DNA of 64,000 nt, from NCBI RefSeq assembly GCF_010015445.1, contig NC_053118.1:17651437-17715436 (forward strand), given 5' to 3'. This stretch comes from Perca fluviatilis (taxonomy: Eukaryota; Chordata; Actinopteri; Perciformes; Percidae). A model generated the notes under the pieces. It was not told the DNA's origin, did no database searches, and was given only the letters and a program-made list of their open reading frames with translations. Of this stretch, positions 1-23,539 are shown in pieces (positions within the stretch are counted from its first letter, which is position 1; each line of letters opens with the position of its first letter). Made by a program: the position numbers and the translations under genes.

Positions 1-169
1 CCCCAAGCGGCCCCCACGCTACTGATGCTGCTCCCACGCCATTCTTCAAAGCTGCAGCTCTGAAGTTCAGGATTATTTATTTACTTTATCACTGTGACAT
101 CACACAACCAAGGAGGAAATAATTCAGAGAAAAGGAGGAAGTGAGCATGGAGAACACACAGACAGACAG

Positions 170-236
<67 letters not shown>

Positions 237-931
237 ACAAAGATAGAAAGAGAGTGGGAGAGGGAGAGAAAAGCAGCATCAGAGAGAGAAAATATCTGTT
301 CTCCTGCAAATTGTCGATAGAAATAAATCTCTCTTTTCTTAGTAGGTCTGCATTGGCCTTTTCAACATGATGCATTCTGCTATCTTTACATTGTTTTCAG
401 TTGTTGCAATCCCATGTTCCACATATGGATAACTTAGGTTTCCTGTCATCTTACCGACACACTTTTGTGCACAGGTACACAAGTGGTAAAAAACGAAAGT
501 GGTTCACGTGTCAGATAAGTGAAAACTGGACAACTGAGATCTAAAAACCGCAGAAAACACCATTATTTCTCAATGTGTAGTTCAGTAAAAAAAAATCAAT
601 TAGCTGTGGCTCTTCACCAATTATCACTGAGCTGACAGTGTTAGCGTTAAAGGGCAATAATGGGTATAGTGATCGTGCCACATTAATTAGGAGAGGAGAA
701 GAGAGGACGAGCTATTCCCTCATGTTCCTGAAAAAGAAGCGTAGCTGGAGCAGGGCCCCTGGGAGCCGACAGGAGCCTGTCTATATCTGGGAGGACAGGA
801 GCACATAAGCCGGAGTGACTGATGAATCACCTACTATCTTCAAACATGTATGAAGGAGGTCAAGTTGTAAAATATACACTTTATCTTTGACTTGACCACA
901 GTGAAGAACGCTCAACAGGGAAATGACTCAC
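1..931. other. phactr4 intron, left part of window
   Basis: This lies downstream of the last phactr4 exon visible here and is presumably intronic, because that exon ends in a clean minus-strand donor and the C-terminal half of the protein is missing. It holds a GA microsatellite at about 174-231 and otherwise AT-rich sequence. I see no further exon with a matching acceptor and recognisable PHACTR sequence. Confidence 0.55.
174..231. repeat. (GA)n microsatellite
   Basis: About 29 uninterrupted AG dinucleotides follow a short ACAG run. The 83-residue frame over it on the minus strand is Leu-Ser repeats and is not a gene. Confidence 0.95.
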
Positions 932-10328
<9,397 letters not shown>

Positions 10329-10341
<13 letters not shown>

Positions 10342-10373
10342 TACAGAGTTTGAGGCACACCAATCAACGGTTC
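10329..10373 (-). CDS. phactr4: phactr4 start-codon exon (coding part 10341-10329)
   Basis: This 45-bp exon follows a good acceptor (TTGTTTTTCAG) and ends CGTG|GTGAGT. It holds 32 bp of leader and then ATG GAA AAT CGT G. The single trailing base pairs with the AT that opens exon 2, giving Asp, so the protein starts M-E-N-R-D-D-E-A-E-Q. The start is chosen because the phase fits and the resulting N-terminus resembles PHACTR4. The triplet TAA overlaps the ATG (TAATG), which matters for the upstream frame described at 18011. Confidence 0.85.
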
Positions 10374-11447
10374 CTGAAAAACAACAGTTGGAGCATCAAC
10401 ACCCGTCTGAGATGTGAGCTGAGACACACTAGTTAAACCAGTGTAGTAGTAGTAATTCAGTTTTTCCTCAAACTTGGATTTGCAAGTGATGCTCCAAAAA
10501 ACATCAACACTGTGGTCTTGGATTCATAAGCTATTTAGTCATAAATGATTCCATTAAAATTCCTTAAAGCCATAATTAATCTTTGCAGTTTAAAAGTATC
10601 TGAAGCATCTAACTCAAACTGATCTGGCAAAGATAAACCCAATAATCCCAGACCACTTTCAAACCAAATTTAAAATCAAACCATGTGTAGTTTTTAGCTG
10701 AATAAAGCACATACAGTATTAAATACAATATATCAATCATTATGTAGAGCTACGTTTTTACTAGATACTTAATATCTGTAGTTTTTTAATCTTTAAATAT
10801 GATGTTTGTGGCACTGTACTCATTAAAAAAAGTGTGTTTAGATAAACAGCGTTTTGGCTGTGTGGCACCAGTGCACGGAGCTTCTTGCGGAGCAAAGCAG
10901 GATCTCGGCAGACCTCTGCTCCTCTGTGCACTGGCACCACGGAGGAAAGCCAATCACCGTTCGTCTAAATACACTGCCCACACAAATATGACACCGAGCT
11001 AGTTTAAAATCAGCAAAGCATCCCTTTCATTGTGCATTTGTGTAAATATAAAAAGATATAGACATACACTATAGAAAGTCATGGGTGGGGCGGGGGTGGT
11101 TAAGGTCCTCAGCAGCAGTATAGCAGTATTTGTTCAGGTCTCCAGCATGCTTAAGATGGCAGCTCCCCCCATCTTAACCCCTCTGATAAAAGAAAAACAA
11201 ATAAGATTAGATCATGGTCAGTCATAACATGAAAGCATAGCAAGAAGACAATTAAACCAGAATGATCCTGATAAGTAAGATTCCATTTACACTTGACAAA
11301 GTGTGATCTGCATTTTGATATTTTATGTGGATAGAACAGAATACAAAGTGTAAACGGGCTCTAAAAGACTACAGCATGGAGAGGACATCAAGCATGATCT
11401 ACGAACCTAGACTGTTTTGCAACAAAATTGTCTACAGTCCCTTGTAC

Positions 11448-12014
11448 GGTCAGTGTAACGCTTATCAGTTAAATTTTCTAAGCGCAAACGGACATTTGGA
11501 AAAACAGAAAAATGGGTTCAAATCCAATTTTTCATTTTTTTCCCACCTTGACAAATTAAAAAACTGGATCTTTAACCTGTTTGTCGTATTTTCCGTTTTT
11601 TTATTCAGACGATCAGAAATTGCGAAAATTACAAAATTGCATCTGAGCACCAATTATTCAATACTGCAATGGTATTCTCTTCCTCTACTTTGCGGAATAT
11701 GCAGGTCATTCACTGCATATGGACCAAAATGAAAAACTGATAGACTTTGTGGTCAGAGGTGCTTGCAACTGATGGTTTTGAGTGGGGGGGGCGGGGCGTA
11801 GCTAGGCAGAATAATTAAGTATTGAATAAATGGAGCCCAGACGCAATTTTGTAATTTTCAAAATGTCTGATCCTCCTGAAAAACAGGTTAAAGATTTGTC
11901 AAGGCGGAAATTTTTTTTTTTAAATTGGATATTGGAACCCATTTTTCTGTTTTTCCAAATGTCTGTTTGTGCTTGAAAAATGTGAAAAATAAAATGATAA
12001 GCGTTACACTGACC
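11448..12014. mobile_element. fold-back transposon with about 190-bp inverted arms and 5-bp target duplication
   Basis: The left arm begins GGTCAGTGTAACGCTTATCA at 11448. The right arm is its reverse complement, ending at 12014. Similarity continues inward through 'acatttggaaaaacagaaaa', 'atgggttc', 'cttgacaaat', 'ctttaacctgttt', 'gatcag' and 'attacaaaattgc'. A perfect 5-bp direct repeat TGTAC flanks the element (11443-11447 and 12015-12019). No transposase is present. The superfamily is not assigned. Confidence 0.85.
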
Positions 12015-12562
12015 TGTACGTACTGTATTTTACTCTTGGACAGAGTGAAGTAGAGAAAACAACAAAGGCCCTTAAAAACAGACAACATATGAAACCTCAA
12101 TGTGTAAGAAAATCTCAGAACACAGTTTGGTAAAACCTTAAGTAGATGTACCACAGCAGATGGTCATCTTAATATAAAAAAAAAAAAAAAAGACAATGAT
12201 GCTACAGTGATCCTCAAAACTGGATGACTGACGTGTGAATCGATATGTGTTACATCACACTGATGGTAGTGTTAAAGTCTCATGGGAGACACTTCACTCA
12301 GACCTCTGGTTCCAACTGGGCATTGTTTGAACTAGTCGTGGGTAAAAAGTCAAAACGCTCTCATCGCAACACTTAAATAATGTAATTAAACACTTTTGTT
12401 GTCCAAGTGCGTCACTTCACAACCACAAAGTAATCCTTTTAAGTACCTGAAGTGGGCAATTCATGTATTGCAGAAAATAGTTTTATTTGATTGTAGTTAA
12501 TGACTAAGCTGGCAAGCAAATATCTAAGAAGTAGGGTTTATTATAAAAAATATAATATAAGG

Positions 12563-12755
12563 GGTGCCTGGATAGATCACCTGGTTGAGCCTGCGCCCCA
12601 TGTAGTAAGGCTCAGTCCTTAACGCAGCAGCCCAGGGTTTGACTCCGACCTGTGGCCCTTTGCTGCATGTCATTCCCCCTCTCTCTCCCCTTTCATGTCT
12701 TCAACTTTCCTCTCAAATAAAAGGCCTAAATATGCCACCCCCCGCTAAAAAAGAA
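12563..12755 (+). mobile_element. tRNA-derived SINE, copy 2
   Basis: This is the same family as 5905-6080. It carries a degenerate A-box, a B-box-like GGTTTGACTCC, then 'cgacctgtgg', 'tgctgcatgtcattccccctctc', and an AAATAAAAGG-type tail. Confidence 0.8.
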
Positions 12756-13059
12756 GTCTATGTATGTACAGGTATGGACTGAGTCAACTGTGATTTAACT
12801 CAGACACCAGACAAAGGCTGTTATGAACTATATTTCCAGTGCCTCTTACATTGCAACACTAAAGGTTCCCATAAAAGAAACTAAGAAAATGAGCTGTCTT
12901 TACTTTTCTGCACCTACCGGACCTGTTGCATGTGCCCATTTGTTGAGAATGGAAATATCAACATCTGCTCATCAGTTCAAAGAGAACAGAGGATGGGGCA
13001 TGACTTCTAGGATGAAAAGGCAATAGAAAGTGGTGAATGATGCATTTCTTGTAGTGCTG

Positions 13060-13345
13060 ATATAGCTGTAAGGATAAGTCCATTGACAGAATTAATCTGC
13101 AACTACTGATAATCAAATTATTGTTTTAGTAATTTTTTAAGCAAAAATGGCCACACATGCTGGTTCCAGCTTCTTAAATGTGAGGATCTGCTGCCTTGCT
13201 GTGTTTTACATCATTGTAACTTTAATTTAATATTTAAGCTATTTAAAGACATCACCTTGGGCTCCAGGGAATTGTCATGTGCATTTTTCACTATTTACAT
13301 GGATTTTATAAGAATTAGTAATAACAAAAATTATAAAATAAATAA
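13060..13345. mobile_element. short interspersed repeat, copy 2 (ATTAAT-ended family)
   Basis: This is a related copy of 1683-1985 in the same orientation, with 'gaattaatctgcaac', 'ctggttccagcttctt', 'gatctgctgcc' and 'caccttgggctccaggg'. Confidence 0.65.
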
Positions 13346-15387
13346 TTAAATTAAAATAGCTGCAGCATAAGACTTCACAGCATCAGAATGCACTGGAGTT
13401 GACCATTCTTTGCAATAAAATAGCTGCTATTACTGTAAGAGACATCATTTGGGGCAAAAGAAACACAAGCACAGACATTTGCCTTGCATGAGAAAAATGT
13501 GAGAAATAAAATGCTGGTTTTAACTACCAGTGAAAAAAGTGCATATGACCCCAAACTCAAACCCTAAATGAGACCACAAAATGCCTTCAGTTCCTTTCTC
13601 AACACTGATGAATTTCAGTGGAAAGTAATTCTTCTGATGGTCCAATAGCCCTTCATATCAGCTTACATTACTGTGAATTACTGGTCTAACCAAATTGCAG
13701 CATCTTTGTCCTGTGGGTAAACATTACTTTCAACAAATGGCAAGATAAGAGCAAAAGTGCCTTTAGACTCTGTGATGGATTACAGGCCACCGGAGGCCCT
13801 TTGACAAGACTATTAACGTAATCGATGATCAATATCCTGCCTAAAGTAAAGCGCCGTTTGTCCAAAGCACATGTGCAGCTGTACAATGCTGTGATGCACA
13901 AGTAAACTCAGAAACGGTTTCCTACCTATACGCTTATATTTCTGTATTTTTCTGTGTTCCTCTTGAAGGCCAATTTACTGGCAGGGTCAAAGGTGAACTT
14001 CCCTATCAAAAGAAGAAGCCTGAGTAACAAACAACAATATCCCCGTCTAAAAAAAATAAAAACACATGAAATGGGCTTTAAAGTATTGTAGTGTTTTGCA
14101 GTAGAGCCGTCTAAACCGACTGGAGGAGAACCCTAACAACACTGAGAGGAGGCAGATGTATTCGTGGTCTGAGATGATTTTTTTTTTACACTTCCGCCAA
14201 GTGCCACAGCCTTGGCTAGATGACTCAAAATAATCGAGCTGAGTGGTGAGCGTTTCGCTCTATCCAGGGAAAGAGAAAATATCTTTGGTGTCTGAAAGTG
14301 CGAGCGGATTTGAGGCAGTGAGGGGGTAGAGCTGCAAAAACTGAGAATTTTCACCATTGCAGCCACAACCTCATATGTTATGTATACATAACACTTGCAC
14401 GCATTGCTGCATGTTAACTCCAGACTATCCAAAACATTTTTTTAAAAGAACTAGCTTAAGTAGATACATTCCACTATCCAATATTGCTCTGTTTCACTTG
14501 CCGTTTCTGTCACGCTCACAGCCAGTCTCCGAATGTGCCCATAAAAAAGGGATGCTGATGGCCTACTTCCCTTTTGAGTTTTTAACCCTCTCCGTGCTCT
14601 CTGCCGTACAGAACACATCAATATGAAAGTGATGAGTCGGTCTAAACTGCGCAAGACCCTCTGTCGCTCACTGTCTGCACTGTCATGAAAGATATTTTCT
14701 CAGAAACATTTTGACAGCCGCCGCAAGTCACTTCAAAGTGTTGGGCAAACAAATCGAAGAAGACATGACGCACACAACTAATTAACCACATAAACACCCA
14801 ACTGGAGCTTAAATATTCTGACAGAGGAGTAAATAAATGAGTCAGAAAGTTACATCCCCCACCTCATCAATCACTACTCCTACTATAATCTTGTCCGCAA
14901 CTCTATACGATCAGGATGAACGACCTCGTTTGAAAACTCTTATTACAAACCCACATCCTTTTCATAAACGATACCAACTGGGATGTTGTCCTCTTCCCAT
15001 CTTCCGTCCCACAAACACACTCACCGGGAATGAGAGCCACCCATCAGGTATGTGAAAGTAGCCGTTACAGACCGCCTAGATGTCCCGACTGTGTAATCTT
15101 CTGTGGGGCGCACACACCCTGACTGGCGCACTCTACTAGTGCTGATTCAATTACAATGGGAGCGAAAACGGCAGCAGCTGGCTGGGTTATGCCATCTTTA
15201 AATAGCAGTGTCGTTCTCACTCCAGGGCCCGGGTTTTGGACACACAAAGCCACCAAGTCAGTGGAGGAAAATCACTGACTCCACACTTAAGACTTAGGAA
15301 AAAAGTGTGAAGTTACAATAAACACTGCATAACTGATTTAATAGCAGTAGGTCCTGAGCCGGGTGGACTGAGCTGAAGCATACTTAC

Positions 15388-15440
15388 AGGCCTGCTCCAG
15401 GGAGGTATCAATGATAGATGTGTATCAGAAAAGGTTGCCG
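15388..15440 (-). other. possible 5' untranslated exon of phactr4
   Basis: Sequence between a good minus-strand acceptor (TTTGCTTTCCGAACAG) and a strong donor (GCCT|GTAAGTATG), 53 bp. It has no coding similarity. It is assigned to phactr4 only by position and strand, and could be a chance pair of sites. Confidence 0.3.
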
Positions 15441-16333
15441 CTGTTCGGAAAGCAAATTCAGACCAGCAGTCTCTCTGCTTGGACCTTTCTGCAGTGTGTA
15501 TCCAAGCAGCACAGTTTGCCCACCGCACTCCGAAATGGATGGACGAAGGTGTCTGTTCCCAATCCGGGCCGGGTGATCGTCATCACCGAGCCTGCCCCAG
15601 AAAAGCATCATTCACCACAGGGACCAGTGGCCCACATCTCTTTTTTTTTTTTTTTTTTTTTAAAACAAGGAGCCCAAAATGCTCCTCGCCTTTGCTAAAC
15701 TTTTCTTTGTCAGAGTCCCCCCCATCTATGCGAAGACTGCACTGCAGGGATGACTTGCCACCATGCAAGAAAATGCATCTTCACATCTTTACTACGATGG
15801 TAAATGATTAGCAAGCATTAACATGGCACATATTTTGCTCACTTTACACTCAGCATCTCACAGGGAACAGAGGCTATTCACCTCTGTTCCCTGCCTGAAG
15901 GGGGCATTTAGCTGAGAGCTCCGGAGGAATCTCAGGAACAGATCAGTCTCATCTGTGGTCTAACCGAATCAATCTGGCCCAACTGACAGCTTAACCATCA
16001 GTGGTTGCCTCTTAATGCCCCATTAAAAGGGGAGGAGGAGGGAGGAGGGACTGGAAAGAGCTACAATACAAGCCATGAGGCAGCATCTTTTTTCTTGGAA
16101 GAGAAAATTTACTTCAGGAGCTATAATGCCACGGGCAGATGAAACCAGAGGAAATACATGTTGCTGTAGAGGAGAAGAGATGCAGGTTGAAGAGCGAGGC
16201 ACCTGACCAGATTATTGGCCAGGCTTTAAGAAGTCTACATGGGCCAAATAAACTTGGATTAAATACAATAAAAAAAGAGATGTATACAGTAATACCACAA
16301 TTATGAACACATACACACTTTTTATGCCTGTTG

Positions 16334-16460
<127 letters not shown>

Positions 16461-16794
16461 ATAAAAAGGAACTTCTATCAGACAGTAGCTAGGTTTTCTA
16501 GTCAAACAGTGTGTCGGCCAACTCTGTGAATAAATGACTGTGTATTCCTTTTAGCACCCAATATCTTATAATGGCCTTGAGGACCTCCACTCTGTCACTA
16601 ATACAACAACGATTGACAAAAAAAAAATTAAACGTTTTTAAATAAAAATCTATAGGCTGCCATCTTCCATCTGTGCCCAAACAATCCATGTCCTAATTTG
16701 ATTTAAATGGAGCGCTGATTTCTAATTGCATCGCCGAGATTAGACTGACCATTACTTAACCGCTTCCTTTCCTGAGGCAAGATTTCAAAATTAC

Positions 16795-16990
16795 CTGAGA
16801 GGTTGAACGCGGTCTATCGCGCGAAAGGCATCACATTAAAACAGCTGTTACTGCCGGCAGAAGGAGAGAACGGAGCGGTGTGTGCAGCTACGGGCTTTCT
16901 ACACGGATCGGCCTCCCTCTCCGCGAGAGGATCTCGCGCCAGTGGACTCAAGATGCTGATGAGTGACTGATGAGAGAAGAGAAGAGTCGA
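16795..16990 (-). promoter_or_regulatory. possible phactr4 first exon / promoter region (CpG-richer)
   Basis: This stretch has several CG dinucleotides (CGCGAGATC, CTCTCGCGGAG, TTTCGCGCGATAG), unlike the AT-rich surroundings. It ends in a minus-strand donor, CTCTCAG|GTAATT, at 16795/16794. The upstream limit is a guess. It is a candidate alternative first exon of phactr4. Confidence 0.3.
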
Positions 16991-18010
16991 GCCAACCGCA
17001 GCCAGTCAGCACGGCAACTTCCTGCCACACCTTTCAAAATAAGTCACTAAACGCATTTTGCGACGTTTTGTGCAAGCACAATTTACATTTAAAACAAATG
17101 AGGTGGGATTTGTCATGCATGGGTTTACTGTTGCTGCTCGTATTTTAGTCAATTGCTTTTAACATAGCCGAGGCCTACATGGAGATAGGTCTTGCAGTTG
17201 ATATCCATGTGCCAACCTTTTAAATGAGCTAATTAATAGGCTACTTTGAAGCCTTGAAGGGCTTCTAGCTTTAAAGCCTTGTGTAATCCTGCGCCTACCT
17301 ACAACTAAAAAAAAATAAAAAAAATAACTGATAGGTTTTCCGATTCAAGCAGCATCCAATTTCTGATAGCTGCAGACACAAATAACACATGTATAGCCTA
17401 GGGGGAAAGCGTTTCTAGAGGCCTGTAGGCTAAATGTCTTTTGCCTCAAAATGAGGCGCAGTAATGGGAACAAATCCGGCATACAGACCTTTAAGGTGCA
17501 TCCCAGTGACAGAGTCATCCGACTACAAACATCGACACGCCATCTACATCCCGGAGATCACACACATCCTTTGTTGTGCACGGACGCCTGTGCAGAGATC
17601 AGTGGAAAATGGAGTTTCAGTGAAAAAAGCAGCAGTGACTTCAGCGAAAACGGAGCACAAAAACATTCATTCTATGACACCCAGGTGGTGCAGAAAACCA
17701 AGGTATTTACAGGCAATACTGCACCGTAAACGTGCAATTTGCTCGTGATGCCGGCTTGTTTTGCATCGGCCAAGTTGGAGCGCAACTTGGTCATTGTCTG
17801 CGAAGAAATCTTCCCTCCAAACTCAGTCAGTGTGGCTTATTTGCTCCCACATGACCTCAGCAATCACATTACCTCTCTCCTGACTCACCCTCCTCCGCCT
17901 CCTGCTTTGAAATTAGTTACAGCCGATTTAAAAATAGCAGCCCGGTCATTTCCTCACCTCACACTTTCCCCCTCTTCCAGTGCCCCGGTCCAAACATTTT
18001 ACGCACTTAC

Positions 18011-18210
18011 CGGAAACCATCCCGAGCTGGGCATCTTGGTACCGGTAGTTCCCCCTGGAAGCTGCAGCTCCTCTGTGGGCGTTGCAAACACGGCTCTTCT
18101 TTGTGTTGGGAAGACTTCAGTACCCACCAGGCATTGCATTGATCTGGGGTGGGAAGGGGGGTCGGGGGAATGGGGGTGAAGGAGCATTCCGTTATGTTAT
18201 CCAGCCCGCC
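18011..18210 (-). promoter_or_regulatory. possible phactr4 first exon with short upstream frame
   Basis: A strong minus-strand donor (TTTCCG|GTAAGTGCG) ends at 18011. The frame ATG at 18034-18032 gives eight codons to the donor. If spliced to the exon at 10373, it reads ten further codons (18 in all) and stops at the TAA of TAATG, overlapping the phactr4 start codon. The GC content is raised relative to the flanks. Exon extent upstream is unknown; the upper limit given is approximate. Confidence 0.4.
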
Positions 18211-20298
18211 CCCCACCGTGATAATGAAACACTAAAGCAGAGCTGTTCCCGTTTCCCTTCCTATACCCATTGTTTTATTATTAATAATAATAATAGTTTA
18301 CACATTTAAGCTTGAAATAGAGCCTGATGTCTTAATGTACCAGTATGACACCTTATCAACTTCACATCCTATAATGATGTATGACTGGGGTCAAAACAAA
18401 TTATAAAAAAAATATAGAACAACTACAATAGATTGCTTTTGATAAAAAAACGACTGATTTCTTCATTTTATTTTGGTGTGAAAGGCTTTGCCCCAAACAC
18501 AGCAACAAACAACCTACATAAGGTTCAACTGACAGTATTACAAAAAAGTTAATTATATTGTGTTCCATCTAATATTATTTTATAATAAAAATGTCTAAGA
18601 TGACTACTACATTTAACACAACCCCATCATTTGTTTAAACGTTCAAGCTAGAAATCATTCTAGAAGATTTTGTGTCATTGTATTGTGTCATTTTGGAGCA
18701 AAACTCTTCAGTTCCAACTGTCCATGTCAGCAATGATAAAGATCCCACTTGGTGATTAGTGTTTTTCTTTTCACATGCAGTTTGTGCTTATTATATTGAC
18801 CACACATGTATAATCTATATAGGCAAAAGTGAAATATACAGAGCAGTCAACAGCCATCAGCTACCATCAGGGGGCCTCCTTCACAAGTAGTGAGTCGTCA
18901 TTTTTGTTTTTCCAGTAGAAAGAGTTTGTAAGTTCCATTACATTTCAGAAGGAAATATTTCACTATTCACTTCACTAAACCCTAAAACAAAACAGACATT
19001 TAGCTCTTCCATTGATTTTTGGGTAATACTTTGGGTAGGCGTTATCTACAGACATAAATAAGAAGAAGTGTTGAAGAAGTGATGCCATCAAAAAAAGTTT
19101 GAGTCAAATGTTGATGTTTCTCCTGCAACATCAACACTAAATGCCATATTGAGCGTGAGAGACAATCTTGTCTGAGTTTATGGTAGCCAGAGCCCATCTA
19201 CTGGCCAACTACGGTAATGGCATGCTTCGTCACTGATGTAGCCCCAAAACAATATATAGCCTACAGTGTAGTACAGTATTATTATGTATAGTACTTAGTC
19301 ATAAACACCACTGTGGATCAATCAGTGTATTTACAACATCCAGAAGTTATTTTTAGGACAGGATCATAGGTCAAGGATTTATTAGACCAAAACCTGGATA
19401 ATTTAAAGCTTTTATAGATACACAGGGAAGCATTTCGATCCCCCGGGGAAAACCCAAAACCAATAAAGTCTTTTTATCCTTGTGAGCGTTTGATGTAAAA
19501 AAAAAAATGTAACTTATTATGTAACTGGAGTCTTCCTGGTTCAATAGTTTATCTGATACCTACAATCCAAAATTTACTTAATGTTTGACATAAGAAAAAG
19601 TCTCAGATAAGCTGTCAGCACTTGACTTTTAAACCTAGTTTTATGTTGTTGTTTTTTGTTTAATGTGAATAAAACATTAAAACCGTTGTGATATGACAAT
19701 GTATCATATGATAAATGGAAAAACCGGCCTTCACTGTAACATCAAATATCTAAGGAATTGATAAAATAACTACGATGTGCTGACATTGAGTTAGAAATGT
19801 TTAGATGCAGGTTTTAATTAACTGATGGTACCTCCGGTATCTCTAATCAAAATTAATAATATTGATAAACTAACCATAAAAATATTAAATGACGCACTTG
19901 GAAGTGCCCCTCAGCGATAACTAGAGCATGTTAGAGAGACTTTCATTTCATGAAAGGGAGTGTCGTTCTAGGAATAGTTACTCTCCAACCATTGTACTTT
20001 GCCCTATTCTATGTTATGCAGTGTTGCACTGAATGGATTGTTCCTGAATGGGTTAAGTTGTTCGGATGTTGACATGAACAGGACAGGCAGCTGTCACATA
20101 AAGAAACATGATCTTGTGCCCTGATGGTAAAGCATCATTGCAATGCACAGCAGAGTGGGAAACACACACTCTGCTGTGAGGGTTAGTTTATGTTTTTGAC
20201 TGTAGGATCCTCTTGTCGTTGCATGACACAGTACAGTCTTGTTGGAAAACAGACACCCCCCATGTCAACCAAATCCCCGGCAACAGCTGTGTGCATAC

Positions 20299-20419
<121 letters not shown>

Positions 20420-22395
20420 CTTGGGCTATTGCCGCACTGAACATTCTTGGGGAACAGCTGTGGAATATTTGACCACTGGCTGCATCAAGATTGTTTAACA
20501 GCAGATCTCTTCATTGACAAGTTTCTCATTTGCTGAGTTGCTGATGAATGGGCGCTCATGAAGCTTTATGGATGCCTAATAGGTCCCACTCCTTTATTAT
20601 AACAAAAACTCATAAACGCTGAGACAGGCAACCTATTATGACTCATTTATGATTTTAAAGCAATTATTTCAAGTTATAAGCATACTTTTCTTGAGTTATT
20701 GCTGAACTCTTTCACTCAGCTAGAAAGATGTATGATACCAAGGTCTATTCTAAGAGAGGGAACATAGTGTTACCAATCGTGATCAGTTGGCTGTGACCCA
20801 AAAGAATGCCTTTTGAGTAAATCAGGACACAGCGAACTAAAGCATCTAAGGAATGTTTACTGAGTGTGTTGAATCAGTATGGGTTGTATCTAATGGGATG
20901 TGACCATTTGAAGCTAAATATACCACTGGGGTCAGTCCTGGTACGGCATATGAGTCATTTAGAGGATTCAGCGCTATTCAACTGTATCACGCTCACAATG
21001 TGAATGTATGAGATTATGCATACCGAAACATAAGAGCATTACTCGGCCACACTCCAATGGGATTTTGGGGAAACAGATGCCAATTAGACCATGGCGACTT
21101 CCCCTCAATGTAAATTTACATGCAGGCATGAAATATCTAAATCACCACATGTTGCTGATCCCACACAGAGGATCCGCAACATGTCTGAGACTATTTTAGG
21201 TCAGCGTCTGCTTCTTAGGTACACTGAGAAAAACAGCCACAATGTATACAAATCTATCCGTTTCACAACTGATATTTGGAGTGCTTTAAGTGTTAACATC
21301 AGGAACCACATAATGCTGATACTGGTGATCAAGAACGTACAACCAAACTGTAGAGAGTACATACTTTTCACCTGGTATATGTTGTACCTGAAGTGGAAGA
21401 ATTGCCCTATACCTCAGACATAATATTTACTAACACATTCCATTGTGATTTGACTTTATATTTAATCATGTACAGTATGTAAAAATACCAAAATCTCATA
21501 CGATAAGATTAAGAGAGCAGACAGACAGGAAATTCATCTGTAAAAAAATGTGTCTTTGAATACTATTTAACTCCCTAAATTCACAGTGTACAGAGTTACA
21601 AACCAGCTAAATACAGTATTGTTTTATGCTATTCGGACAAATACAGATAAGGAAGCTCCCTATGGAGAGATTATTCTGCCTTTGTTGTGAGACATAAAAA
21701 AAGTAAGTATAGGCTAATGTTTGAGGATTGTTTGAGTTGAGAGGTGACAGGAAAAAAGTCTCAAAGCGGATCAAACTGGGGATGTTGCGATCACAGTATG
21801 GGCATTTTAACCACTAGGCCCCAGATTAAAACAAAATCTCATCAGTTTTCTTTTTCTTATCAATTTAATCTGATCTTTCTGATCAAATCTACAGTCACAT
21901 AATGTAGATTTAAAGCAGCTAAAGTGAGCTAAACAACACAATGCCAGACAGAAAACAACAACCTAAGCAGAGTTTTTCAGACAGTGGCAAAGAGAGGGAC
22001 TTATCGAGGAGAAAATGGGAGAGTTTGCTTGTTTGTTCAGGGAAGAGGAACTTCCTGTTTTGGAGCTCAAAGTTGGTTGAAGTGGATACAATGCAGTGGT
22101 AGTCTCAGACTGTCTGAGGGTCAGGGGCAAAGGAAATAAACAAAAAAGGCACCAGTTGCATGCAGAAAGTTTTTTAGCACGTAGGCGGTCTATATGGCAT
22201 CATATGTTCTCAATTTGAGGGCCACCCTTCATCATCACAACTGTCCTTGGTAAAATAAAAAATAAAAACTTCTAAAATTGCTTTCATCTTCCTGCCAATG
22301 CACTTGATACAAAATTGGGATGTGCATTACATACACACATGTTGCAGCTTTGTCAGACAAATGTTAAAAAACAAGTTCTCAAACACATATTTTAA

Positions 22396-22522
<127 letters not shown>

Positions 22523-23539
22523 ATGTCAGCAATAGGCCAACACGCATTTTTACTTGTCATTGTAGGAAATCCAGGTGTAAATAATGAAATTAATGATGGC
22601 TGAATTCCATTTAGCTGCTTTGATTTTCTTCCTGGTATTGTGCATGCTGGCCCACTCTCACTCTCACTGGAACACTTGAATAGAACAGAGCCATTGTTAG
22701 TGTAATTAGTAACACATGTGCATTTCCTACTATAAAAGTGTGTGCTGTGAGAAAGGCCTATTTATAAACAAAGGTACAAGCTGAATATTTGCCTACATGA
22801 GATTTACTGTGTTATTTAGAATAACTACAATTTCCAAAAGCACTCAGTCGATTGACGACAAAAAGGTGACGCTCCGAGCTTTGCTGGAAACCAGTGATTT
22901 TCATGTACGTATGGTGGCAACAGTGAAGTGGTTCACTGGAGTCTCTCCTATTCCAGCACCATGGACAGAGTTCTGCCACTGAGCAGCCTGTGGTTTCTCA
23001 GTTGACACAGTAAAGAGTGTTTATTTCTTTACCTAACATTAGTTAATCATTAATCAGCATTTGCGTGTTCATCATATAATCTTTATCTCTTTCTGTTTTA
23101 CAGCATAGTATGCTATTGTTTATTGTTGCTGTTGGTGCCACTCTGCGACTAGGATGTAGAAATGCCTCAAGTTAAAATGAATCACCATATCATCAACCTC
23201 CAATGGGCGCATGTAATTTCCGATGATTGACCTTAGACTGGCCTGTTACTTCCTGCCATTTCTCCTCTCTGTTTTTTTGGACCAACATGAATGTTGAAAA
23301 TGTTTCCTGTTTTGCTGTGTAGGACACAGACAACCATTGAAATCCATTGAGTTCAGTAAGAAGAGTAATGTAGAGACAAGAATGAAACAGATAGTGTGCA
23401 AGTGAACATTATGACAACAATGCCAAATCAGGGTTTTACAGAACCCCCACTAAAACTTTTAACCTACATTATTAAAGTATATTATAAAAAAAGATCAAAT
23501 ATAATAAAAGTAAAGGACAGGATTTTCTTTTTTTTTCAA

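Larger units (their letters stand above)
10374..15387 (-). other. phactr4 5' intron or leader region
   Basis: No coding exon is recognised. Repeats present are the fold-back element at 11448-12014, a tRNA-derived SINE at 12563-12755 and the ATTAAT-ended repeat at 13060-13345. The remaining sequence is AT-rich and unremarkable. Confidence 0.6.

Noticed and set aside
11325..11732. 135-residue plus-strand frame
   Set aside because: Most of it lies in the left arm and core of the fold-back element.
17739..18179. 146-residue plus-strand frame near the GC-richer region
   Set aside because: It has no recognisable domain. The minus strand carries a strong donor here that fits a phactr4 first exon better.
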